DNA of 12,433 nucleotides from an uncultured Ruminococcus sp. (GTDB lineage: Bacteria; Bacillota; Clostridia; Oscillospirales; Ruminococcaceae), in assembly GCA_947175975.1 (NCBI GenBank), contig CAMWOX010000027.1, positions 1 to 12,433 on the forward strand, in the 5' to 3' direction. The notes under the pieces were generated by a model, which made no database searches, was not told the origin of the DNA, and saw nothing but the letters and a program-made list of their open reading frames with translations. A program made the translations under genes and the position numbers. Within the stretch, counting starts at the first letter, position 1; each line of letters begins with the position of its first letter. Shown here one piece after another: positions 1-6,948 of the stretch.

Positions 1-40
1 CTCGAGTTCGTCGGAAGCGTCAGTTGTGTATAAGATACAG
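1..40. other. Sequencing adapter contamination (Nextera read-1 / Tn5 mosaic end) at the contig end
   Basis: Bases 8-40 align without gaps to the 33-base Illumina Nextera read-1 transposase adapter. I count 30 identities; the three differences are at 15 (a for C), 24 (t for A) and 36 (t for G). The last 19 bases, 22-40, correspond to the Tn5 mosaic end, with the recognisable core tgtgtataaga. Bases 1-7 would then be further adapter or index sequence, but I cannot identify them. The Clp reading frame happens to stay open through this block, so an automatic gene call would add about 13 false residues (CILYTTDASDELE) to the protein. Genuine sequence probably begins at 41. The adapter match is seen directly; its origin as a library artefact is inferred from knowledge of the adapter. 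Confidence 0.93.
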
Positions 41-1383
41 ACATAAATCTTCTCCGCCTTTTCCTGCAATTCTTTCTGCTGCATATCCAGACGACTGCAA
101 AGTGATTTCAGTTCTGCAATCTTTTCAAAATCCTGAGAACTGTTGTCCATCAGATCCGTCAATTCCTGTGATCTGGTTTTCAATTCTTCCGTGACATGAT
201 CCAATTCTGCCAGCTCTTTCGCCCGCAGACTCCTGTAAGCACAGCTTTCATCCAACAGATCAATTGCCTTATCCGGCAAAAATCTATTATTAATATATCT
301 TTCAGAAAGCACAGCACATAATTTCAGAATACGATCTTCAATCTTTACTCTGTGATATTTCTCATAATATTCCCGGATGCCTAATAATACTTCTGTTGTC
401 TCATCGACAGTCGGCTCTGTAATTGTCACAGGCTGGAAACGACGCTCCAAAGCACTGTCTTTCTCAATATATTTCCGGTATTCTTTAAATGTGGTCGCAC
501 CGATCACCTGAATTTCGCCTCTTGACAATGCCGGCTTCAAAATATTCGCCGCATTCATAGAACCCTCAGAATCACCAGCACCAACAAGATTATGCACTTC
601 ATCAATAAATAATATCACATTCCCGGCTTTGACAACATCATTGATCAAGCCTTTGACCCTGCTCTCGAACTGCCCACGGAACTGTGTGCCGGCTACTAAC
701 GCAGTCAAATCCATTAAATAAATCTTCTTATTCAACAAGTGAAACGGTGCATCCCCGGCAGCAATTCTCTGTGCCAGTCCCTCGGCAATTGCGGTCTTAC
801 CAACACCAGGTTCACCAATCAGACAAGGATTATTCTTCGTTCTGCGTGACAGAATCTGCATGGCTCTGGCAATTTCCCTGTCTCTGCCAATGATCCTGTC
901 AAGCTTATTTTCTTCCGCACGCCTGCTTAGATTCGTGCAGTAATTTTCTAAAAATTTGTATTCCTTTTCAGGCTTGCTGAATTTTTTATGCCCACGCTCA
1001 GATTTTTTACTCTCCCGGGAATCACGGGAATCTTTTGCATCATGTCCCTGCGGTTTGCCACCGATCGGAGGCATTCCTCCGAAGAGACTTTTCAGGAAAC
1101 TGGGCATAGCATCAATTGTCCCGGTAATGGGATCATCATTTGCAAGCATTTCCTCTTCCGTCATATCCGGGAGACCCTCCTGCATCATTTCCATCATACG
1201 ATCTGAAAAATCTTCGAGATCTTCTTCATTAATATAATGACTTTTGAGATAATCCGAAACTTGTGGAATATTTAAATCTCTGGCACAAACCAGACAATAA
1301 CCCTCGTTTTTGCTCTCTTCTCCCCGCAGGGCAGAAATGAAAACAACAGCCGGTCTTTTTTTACATTTACTGCATAAAACCAT
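41..1383 (-). CDS. Zinc-finger Clp/Hsp100 ATPase, ClpE/ClpC-like, N-terminal part (truncated by contig end)
   Basis: This encodes the first ~447 residues of an AAA+ unfoldase of the Clp family, which feeds proteins to ClpP or acts as a disaggregase in the cytoplasm. The start MVLCSKCKKRP carries a four-cysteine zinc finger (C4, C7, C30, C33), as in ClpE, in place of the Clp_N repeats of ClpC/ClpB. An acidic stretch and a Gly/Pro/Ser/Lys-rich linker (about 60-150) lead into the first AAA+ domain: Walker A GEPGVGKT at 190-197, Walker B with D261-E262, and arginines R314-R315 in ALERRF. A charged helical, probably coiled-coil, middle region follows from about 395. The second AAA+ domain and any ClpP-binding loop lie outside the window, so ClpP partnership cannot be judged. 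The start follows AGGAGGG 11 bases upstream. Neighbour: its own promoter separates it from the YjbR gene. The family is firm; ClpE versus another zinc-finger Clp is open. Confidence 0.9.
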
Positions 1384-1394
1384 AATTTTTCTTT

Positions 1395-1401
1395 CCCTCC
1401 T
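1395..1401 (-). promoter_or_regulatory. Ribosome binding site of the Clp ATPase gene
   Basis: Read on the minus strand this is AGGAGGG, a near-perfect anti-16S match, 11 bases before the ATG at 1383. It supports that start, which also gives an N-terminus with the expected zinc-finger cysteines. Confidence 0.75.
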
Positions 1402-1426
1402 GAGCAATAATTCTCTTTATCTATTT

Positions 1427-1455
1427 AGTATAGCATATAATTCTGAACTTGTCAA
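1427..1455 (-). promoter_or_regulatory. Vegetative (sigma-A type) promoter for the Clp ATPase gene
   Basis: On the minus strand a perfect -35 box TTGACA (1450-1455) is followed by a 17-base spacer and a -10 box TATACT (1427-1432). The spacer ends in TGC, giving an extended -10. This is one mismatch from consensus, with ideal spacing, and stands about 44 bases before the start codon. The -35 lies only four bases past the stop codon of the YjbR gene (1460-1462), and no terminator hairpin is visible between the genes, so transcripts from upstream may also read through. A direct repeat of ACAAGTT with an 8-base period overlaps the -35. I see no CtsR heptad pair. Activity is inferred from sequence only. 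Confidence 0.8.
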
Positions 1456-1459
1456 CTTG

Positions 1460-2140
1460 TTATGATATTTTTTTCGCTAACAGGTAACTAGCATCAATTC
1501 TCTTACAGATCTCTTCTGTGGAAACAGAATCATCCAGAATTATTGTATACCAGTGCTTTTTATTCATATGCCAGCCTGGAAAATAGTTCTGATAATCAAT
1601 CAGGGAATTGATTTGTTCTGGCTGGATTCTCAGATCGATGATTTCAGCTGCCTGGTCTGAATCAATCCCAAGTTTTCTTTTAGATATTGTCATCAGCACG
1701 GCATACCATTTCTGATTGTCTTTCCGCCGTAGGATAGCATTATCATCAAACTTTTTCCAGAGAAATTCCAGAGTATCTCCATAAGTTTTCCTTACATAGG
1801 AAATAATTTCCTGCGACTGCGGATTCTGGAATACATCCGACTCAAAACAGTTCTCTGCAATTTCAGACAGGATTTTCTTGTACTGCTCTCGGACATTCCC
1901 TACAAATCCGCCGACGGCATCTGTCAGATGCAGAATATAAGGCTCATTCAGAACAGGATCAATCACTTCTGTGGAAATTTCACCATGTTCTGAAATCCGG
2001 ACTGTCAGAATAAAACAACTCTCCGGGAGAATTTTCTGATAATAATAAAGACTTTGATCCTGGTTTTTTTCAAATCCGAATGGAATCAGTTTTTCAATCA
2101 CTAATTTCTTACGCTGAAACAGATCTGTAACCTGCGGCAT
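1460..2140 (-). CDS. MmcQ/YjbR-family protein, 226 residues
   Basis: The C-terminal half carries the YjbR/MmcQ fold signature: a basic segment, LDLR-like IIDLRIQP, then FPGW followed by HMNKKHW at 191-197 and the YTIILDD strand. Members of this family have a CyaY-like/double-wing fold and are called DNA-binding, but their role is unproven. The N-terminal ~105 residues (VTDLF, then EISTEVIDP and EPYILHL) form an additional domain that I do not assign. I chose the ATG at 2140 over the one at 2164: it follows AAGGAAG at 8 bases and clears the upstream gene, whereas the longer form would overlap that gene by 11 bases and has only a weak CAGAGAG ahead of it. It is probably cotranscribed with the DUF5711-like gene, whose stop codon overlaps its ribosome site. 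Family call good; function unknown. Confidence 0.82.
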   Translation of the reverse strand: MPQVTDLFQRKKLVIEKLIPFGFEKNQDQSLYYYQKILPESCFILTVRISEHGEISTEVIDPVLNEPYILHLTDAVGGFVGNVREQYKKILSEIAENCFESDVFQNPQSQEIISYVRKTYGDTLEFLWKKFDDNAILRRKDNQKWYAVLMTISKRKLGIDSDQAAEIIDLRIQPEQINSLIDYQNYFPGWHMNKKHWYTIILDDSVSTEEICKRIDASYLLAKKIS

Positions 2141-2148
2141 TATAAACA

Positions 2149-2155
2149 CTTCCTT
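2149..2155 (-). promoter_or_regulatory. Ribosome binding site deciding the YjbR-family start
   Basis: Minus-strand AAGGAAG sits 8 bases before the ATG at 2140 and inside the longer open frame that begins at 2164. It therefore favours the shorter 226-residue protein. It overlaps the stop codon of the upstream gene (2154-2156), which suggests translational coupling. Confidence 0.65.
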
Positions 2156-3299
2156 ATCCGGCATTTACTCTCTGGATTCTATCATAACCCAGCAAATAAA
2201 AATACTTACCATTTTTGAGAATCTTATCATAGGCATCTTTGATTTCCAGGGAAGACAGCTCTGTTCCTGTAAAAGAATAGCTCTTGATCACACCGGCATC
2301 CAACAAATAAACCGTATCATCCTGAATTTTTACATTCTTACAGATACTATCAAATGAGACAGAAACCGGATTTTCAGAATTTCCAGAAAACAGCAATAAT
2401 ACAGACTGTCTGCGACTCTCATTCTTAAGCAGAACTGCCGCCTTATCATTCGAAAAATCACAATCAATCAGAGTTCCACTATACAGGCAGGTATTCAGCA
2501 AATTTCCGGTATTGCTATAATATGCAGTTTCTGTATCTCCAATGACAAAAGCACCACCATCTTTGAGAGAATGCACTCGCCAGCACAACGCAGGCAATGC
2601 ATCTGATGTCCATTTCACATCACTATCCTGAAACTGAATATATTTTAACACTGTCACAATCTCACCGTTTTCTGCACCAATTGTAGCACATATACAGCCA
2701 TCTTCCTGAAAACTCACATCAATCAGACGCTCCAGACAATTCCGAGTATAAATACATTTCCCGTTTGTATCATAGACATACAGGCAACATGCATAAGTTT
2801 CCGATTCTGTGACAACAGCAACCCGACCGTCCTCGCTTAATACTGCGAACCAAATCGGCTGCTCCAGTGTTTCCTCATAAAACATTTTCTTAGTCTGATC
2901 CACTCGAAAATTCGTCCCGTTATGTGAATATGTCAATGCTCTGGATGCATTTGTTTTCATGATCGCATTGCTGTAAGCATGTTGACGGCTATCAAGCAGC
3001 TCCCCATTCATATCATAAATATAAATATATTTATCACACAGAACAAACAAGTCATGACTGACAAATTCTGCATGATAATCCACACCGCCGGAAACCGTCA
3101 ACATGTATTCACCATCTGTTTCTGCTTTCAGATTCGAGTGACTGGAACTGATCTGCTGAAATTTGGAAAACCATTTCTCACGGCTGGTATAGATCAACGC
3201 ACCAAGCAGGACAACTGCTAACAGAATCAAAAGCTGAAACAGTCTTTTTCTGCGTTTTCTGCGTTCTCTCAGCTGTACGACATCTATTGTCTTTGCCAT
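2154..3299 (-). CDS. DUF5711-like membrane-anchored beta-propeller protein, 381 residues
   Basis: The N-terminus has a strongly basic cytoplasmic stretch (RERRKRRKR, 11-19) followed by one hydrophobic segment at about 20-38 (rich in L, V, I, A). No signal-peptidase site is evident, so it looks like a signal anchor with the bulk outside the membrane. The remaining ~340 residues are rich in short beta strands with propeller-like repeats such as YIYIYDMNGELL, LYVYDTNGKCI and AYYSNTGNLL, each an aromatic strand followed by D/N-x-N/T-G-turns. This matches the DUF5711 family seen in Clostridia, which has no established function. AGGAGG lies about 9 bases before the start codon. The gene begins 17 bases after the truA stop and ends next to the YjbR gene, so it is likely in the same operon. 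An extracytoplasmic sensor or scaffold role is only a guess. Confidence 0.8.
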   Translation of the reverse strand: MAKTIDVVQLRERRKRRKRLFQLLILLAVVLLGALIYTSREKWFSKFQQISSSHSNLKAETDGEYMLTVSGGVDYHAEFVSHDLFVLCDKYIYIYDMNGELLDSRQHAYSNAIMKTNASRALTYSHNGTNFRVDQTKKMFYEETLEQPIWFAVLSEDGRVAVVTESETYACCLYVYDTNGKCIYTRNCLERLIDVSFQEDGCICATIGAENGEIVTVLKYIQFQDSDVKWTSDALPALCWRVHSLKDGGAFVIGDTETAYYSNTGNLLNTCLYSGTLIDCDFSNDKAAVLLKNESRRQSVLLLFSGNSENPVSVSFDSICKNVKIQDDTVYLLDAGVIKSYSFTGTELSSLEIKDAYDKILKNGKYFYLLGYDRIQRVNAG

Positions 3300-3316
3300 G
3301 AAAAAATCCTCCTGTT

Positions 3317-4057
3317 TTATGAATAGAATACCTGATTTAAATACAAGCCCTGTGCCGGAGCTGTTCTGCCTGCCAACAGCCGATTGCCGGATGCAAAAAT
3401 CTGATCCAACTGTTCCGGCAGAATCTTTCCTTCATTCACATCAATCAAAGTTCCGACAATAATTCTGACCATATGATACAGAAAGCCATCACCCTGAATC
3501 TGAAAATAAATCTTCTCATCTTGTTTCCGGATTTCAAAATGCCGGACAGTCCGAATCGTATTTATATTGTTCCTGCCATTATCTGTACAAAATGCCCGGA
3601 AATCCTTTGTGCCAATAAAACATTTCGCCGTTTCCTGGACAAGCTGCAAATTAAATTTTCTTCGATAATGATATGCCAGATCTTTTGTAAATGGATCTTT
3701 GCATTCACTGTTATGCATCAGATAGACATATTCTTTCCCTTTGCAGCTGAATCTGGCATGAAAATCCGGATCAACCTCTTCACAGGAAAGAATCGAAATA
3801 TCCGCCGGAAGTTCTCCATTCACACCCCGGACAAATCCCAGTTCATGAATCCTGCTGTTTGTCTGAACGGAAAAACAAAACTGTCTGGCATGAACACCAG
3901 TATCCGTCCGGGAACAGCCCTGAATGGAAACAGGCTCATTCAGGACTTTTCCCACACACTTTTCCACGACTTCTTGCACAGTAAGACTATTTTCCTGGAT
4001 CTGGAATCCATGATATGCTGTCCCCCGATAGGACATCATTACTTTCAGATTTCTCAT
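3317..4057 (-). CDS. truA: tRNA pseudouridine(38-40) synthase TruA
   Basis: TruA converts uridines 38, 39 and 40 in the tRNA anticodon arm to pseudouridine in the cytoplasm. At 246 residues the length is typical. The catalytic motif GCSRTDTGVHA is intact, with the nucleophilic aspartate at D52, and the second conserved block GDGFLYHMVR occurs at 189-198, followed by IIVGTL. The N-terminal MSYRGTAYHGFQIQ strand is also family-typical. The start overlaps the stop of the full-length yfhO by four bases (ATGA), with AGGAGA a few bases upstream, so translation is probably coupled to yfhO. In many Firmicutes truA directly follows ecfT; here yfhO lies between them. Nothing in the protein suggests loss of function. 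Confidence 0.97.
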   Translation of the reverse strand: MRNLKVMMSYRGTAYHGFQIQENSLTVQEVVEKCVGKVLNEPVSIQGCSRTDTGVHARQFCFSVQTNSRIHELGFVRGVNGELPADISILSCEEVDPDFHARFSCKGKEYVYLMHNSECKDPFTKDLAYHYRRKFNLQLVQETAKCFIGTKDFRAFCTDNGRNNINTIRTVRHFEIRKQDEKIYFQIQGDGFLYHMVRIIVGTLIDVNEGKILPEQLDQIFASGNRLLAGRTAPAQGLYLNQVFYS

Positions 4058-6909
4058 AAATTCTCCTGTTCTTCCGGATTATCCACTTCTCCCTGGAGAT
4101 ATGCCGCTAACTGTTCCTCTGACAATAAATCCTCTTCTGGATCAATTTGTTCCGGTTGGATCTGTTTATTACTGTAATACTGGTTAAATACATCATCCAC
4201 TTCAACAGTTTCAGTCTCTTCTGCCAATTCGGATTCTGCATCCTGTTCCAGTTCTTCCTCTGGTTTCTCCGGATGTTTCCGTTCCCAGAGCCATACTAAA
4301 ATCAAAATTCCAAGACTGCCAATACTGATCAAAACACCCGGCACAAAGCCTTTTGGACTGTATTTCAGTAAAATTTCATGCGAACCTGCGTTTAATTCAA
4401 CACCACACATCGCATCAAACAAAGAAATCACTTCTGATTTTTGACCATCTACCCAGATACTCCAGCCATCTTCATACGGAATGGATAAATATAATACACC
4501 ATCCTGCTGTGCCGTTATCTGCCCTGAAACTTTGGTATCGCTTATCTCTGTCAGTTCCAGTGTGCTATTCTGTAATAATGCATATCCCTCCCGGAGTACC
4601 TCTTCGTTCAACTCATAAAAATAAATGTAAACAGTCCCGCTCTTGGCTTCGTCTTTCATCGTACAGCGTAGATTCACTAGTTCTCCTGCCTGGAAATAGC
4701 CAATTGGTGTAATATATGGCTGTCTGCCAATATTATATCGATGCAACTGTTCGGCATTATCCCGGTAAACTTCCAGATAATCCGCATCCGGAACTTTTGC
4801 ATAGGCATATGCCAATCCTGTCTGTGTCGTTGTATAATTATATTTCAGAAATACTGTATCCGGTGCATCCTCCTGTTTTGTATAACTATATTTACCATAG
4901 TCAAGCCTGGAAACATCAAAACCCTGATGTCCGACATGCGTAATATCCGTCTGCTTAAATAAAGGCTCTTCAATTCCTGTCAGTTTCTGGAATAATAAAT
5001 TCTGCTGTTCGAATGGATTATTCATATCTTCCAGTTCATATTCTTTCAGCAGTTCCGGCATCATAAAGCCCAATCCCAGATTATATACACTCTCATATAA
5101 TGCACTTGAACCATTCTGACTGATTTTATTCATTGTGACAGAATCCGCATTGTAGCCATCCTTTGCGATCATATAACGCACATCCATCAATAAATTCGTC
5201 AGCGGTGAAGTATTGGCATAATAATATCTGTTTCCAGCCTCCGAAGCCGGCAGACCAATCTTGCGGCAGAATGTTGAGATACTTTCATTCGCCATAGAAG
5301 AAAACTGTGAAACACCGTTATATTCATACAATGATGGATCATTCAGGGAATACCACATGCTTAATTCCGTTCTGTGAAACACATCGCTGTCATCTTCCAA
5401 ATCCAGTAATGCTTGTACTTCACTATTGTTTGCCGGATAAGACGAATATCCGGAGCTGCCGACAGCTTCCACACCACGGACTGCCTGTCCGACCATTTCA
5501 AAACCGACGACGCCGGCAAGCAGAACCTGTACGACTGCTTTCGGTGCAAACAGCCTGCATAAAATAACGATTAAATACACACCACCAAGAATGATACAGG
5601 ATTTCACAAATGCATGTTCTTCCTCTTCCTGGATGCCTGATCCATAAGCCAGCCAGCAGAATCCTGCACCTACCAGAATCATTGCTACCCAATGCAGAAT
5701 ATGTAATTCTTCTAATAAAACCTGATATGCCCGGTAAGCCATGATCAGCATCACAAACGAAAACAGGAACGAAAATCTGTAAGGCAGCATATTCGTGAAG
5801 TGAAATCCATGCCAGATAAAATTCAAATAATTCATGTTACAGCTGACAATCAGAAATGCCAGAATTAACACTGCCGAAATTTTTTCCCGGATTCTGATTT
5901 TCTTTGCAATCAGAAATGCCCCTAATAATAATACCGGCAATAATCCGCAATACAAATTTGGCAAGCCTTCTTTGGAAGTCGGCTCTGTATAAGCCAGCAT
6001 ATTGGAAACAATATCTCTCCAGGATTCATAAAATGAAATCGATTTCGGAAAAGAATTGTTCGCACTGTGTGTCAACTGCAACGCAAAAAACGTTGGCAAT
6101 AAAATAAACGCTGATAATCCTGCACCCAGGAGCGATCCGCCTGTGATCAACGCAAAACGTTTGAAAAATTTCTTGATTTTCAAGTTCTCATACAAACACA
6201 GACAGAAAAAAGCAATCACTGTAAAAATACAGATAAAATATGCAATATAATAATTCGAGAACAATGCCAATGCCAAAGAGATCACATATACTCTGCACTT
6301 TCCCTCCCGGACAAGCATTGTCAGTCCCATCATGACAAGCGGCAGCATGGCGACTGTATCAATCCAGATTGTATTCCAGTAATATCCCATCATGTAACTG
6401 CATAATGCATACATGATCCCGAATATTGTAATCGACAAATCATTCCTGCTAAATACATATCGCAGACATTTTGCCATAAAAAATCCCGCAAAAGAAAATT
6501 TCAGCATCAGGATCAGCATCATTCCGTCTCTGAGATTCTCCAGATTCATAAATAATGCCAGTAAATTCAGGGGACTTGCTGCATAATAAGCAATTAATGC
6601 CAGAAAGTTCGTGCCGATGCCTGTCCGCCAGGAATATACTATCGATCCACCTGTTTTCAGTTTCTCATGCAAAAGCTGAAAAAACGGATAATACTGATGC
6701 CATAGGTCTGTTACCAAAAATTGCTTATCCCCAAATGGATGCATTTCTGCTTTCTTAAAAGCATAACCCATCAACAAAAACGGGATTACAAATGCTAATA
6801 CTTCCCAGAAATAGATCTCATCCAGTTTTTGAAGCCAGACCGGTCTTGGTTCTTCGATCTGAACAGCTGTTTTATTTGATTTTGGTTTCGGTTTTTCCAT
6901 CATAGCCAT
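4054..6909 (-). CDS. YfhO-family multi-spanning membrane protein (GT-C-like), full-length copy, 951 residues
   Basis: Family: YfhO proteins are GT-C-fold-like membrane proteins; B. subtilis YfhO is linked to glycosylation of lipoteichoic acid, but substrate and reaction here are unknown. A short polar cytoplasmic start (1-33) is followed by about 13 hydrophobic segments between 34 and 473. The conserved first extracytoplasmic loop is present: D68 and QYYPFF at 72-77, then YSWRTGIG (92-99) and AASPLNLL (110-117). Residues 475-853 form a large beta-rich outer domain ending in the motif SIPYEDGW...VDG. A last membrane span at about 854-875 leads to an unusually acidic 76-residue cytoplasmic tail (876-951). 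The start has AAAGGAA 12 bases upstream; two further in-frame ATGs (codons 3 and 4) are weaker choices. This is the intact copy of a tandem duplication: its first 753 codons are identical to the copy at 6929-9205. Its stop overlaps the truA start. Confidence 0.93.
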   Translation of the reverse strand: MAMMEKPKPKSNKTAVQIEEPRPVWLQKLDEIYFWEVLAFVIPFLLMGYAFKKAEMHPFGDKQFLVTDLWHQYYPFFQLLHEKLKTGGSIVYSWRTGIGTNFLALIAYYAASPLNLLALFMNLENLRDGMMLILMLKFSFAGFFMAKCLRYVFSRNDLSITIFGIMYALCSYMMGYYWNTIWIDTVAMLPLVMMGLTMLVREGKCRVYVISLALALFSNYYIAYFICIFTVIAFFCLCLYENLKIKKFFKRFALITGGSLLGAGLSAFILLPTFFALQLTHSANNSFPKSISFYESWRDIVSNMLAYTEPTSKEGLPNLYCGLLPVLLLGAFLIAKKIRIREKISAVLILAFLIVSCNMNYLNFIWHGFHFTNMLPYRFSFLFSFVMLIMAYRAYQVLLEELHILHWVAMILVGAGFCWLAYGSGIQEEEEHAFVKSCIILGGVYLIVILCRLFAPKAVVQVLLAGVVGFEMVGQAVRGVEAVGSSGYSSYPANNSEVQALLDLEDDSDVFHRTELSMWYSLNDPSLYEYNGVSQFSSMANESISTFCRKIGLPASEAGNRYYYANTSPLTNLLMDVRYMIAKDGYNADSVTMNKISQNGSSALYESVYNLGLGFMMPELLKEYELEDMNNPFEQQNLLFQKLTGIEEPLFKQTDITHVGHQGFDVSRLDYGKYSYTKQEDAPDTVFLKYNYTTTQTGLAYAYAKVPDADYLEVYRDNAEQLHRYNIGRQPYITPIGYFQAGELVNLRCTMKDEAKSGTVYIYFYELNEEVLREGYALLQNSTLELTEISDTKVSGQITAQQDGVLYLSIPYEDGWSIWVDGQKSEVISLFDAMCGVELNAGSHEILLKYSPKGFVPGVLISIGSLGILILVWLWERKHPEKPEEELEQDAESELAEETETVEVDDVFNQYYSNKQIQPEQIDPEEDLLSEEQLAAYLQGEVDNPEEQENL

Positions 6910-6948
6910 AATGATTCTACATTCCTTTCTAGTAGCTGATGATGCTGT
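4651..6948. repeat. Tandem direct duplication, copy 1
   Basis: This segment recurs 2296 bases further on at 6947-9244. Flanking bases differ at once on both sides (4650 c against 6946 t; 6949 c against 9245 t), so the edges are exact. In places I compared base by base I found no difference, and the sense and antisense translations agree over the full length with a constant offset, so identity is complete or very nearly so. The two copies share only the dinucleotide GT at the junction. Copy 1 holds codons 1-753 of the intact yfhO, its ribosome site, and a second set of the last six ecfT codons plus stop, of which five are read at the end of the truncated YfhO. Confidence 0.95.
6922..6928 (-). 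promoter_or_regulatory. Duplicated ribosome binding site of full-length yfhO
   Basis: Minus-strand AAAGGAA lies 12 bases before the ATG at 6909 and directly after the stop codon of the truncated copy (6929-6931). The same element is at 9218-9224, directly after the ecfT stop, and serves the truncated copy. The duplication thus carried the translation signal with it, so both copies should be translated from a shared transcript at similar rates. Confidence 0.65.

Noticed and set aside
22..40. A Tn5/IS50 transposon end
   Set aside because: The mosaic end is preceded by the remaining Nextera adapter bases, so a library adapter explains it; no transposase or second end is present.
684..1237. Plus-strand open frames over the Clp gene (69-93 codons)
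   Set aside because: They are antisense to a clearly coding AAA+ protein, have no recognisable domains, and lack good ribosome sites.
1384..1459. Terminator or CtsR operator between the YjbR and Clp genes
   Set aside because: I found no GC-rich hairpin followed by a T run and no pair of GGTCAAA-type heptads; only the promoter, the direct repeat and the ribosome site are visible.
3473..4177. A 234-codon plus-strand open frame opposite truA and the yfhO end
   Set aside because: It crosses two well-supported genes on the other strand, shows no family motif, and has biased composition typical of an antisense shadow.
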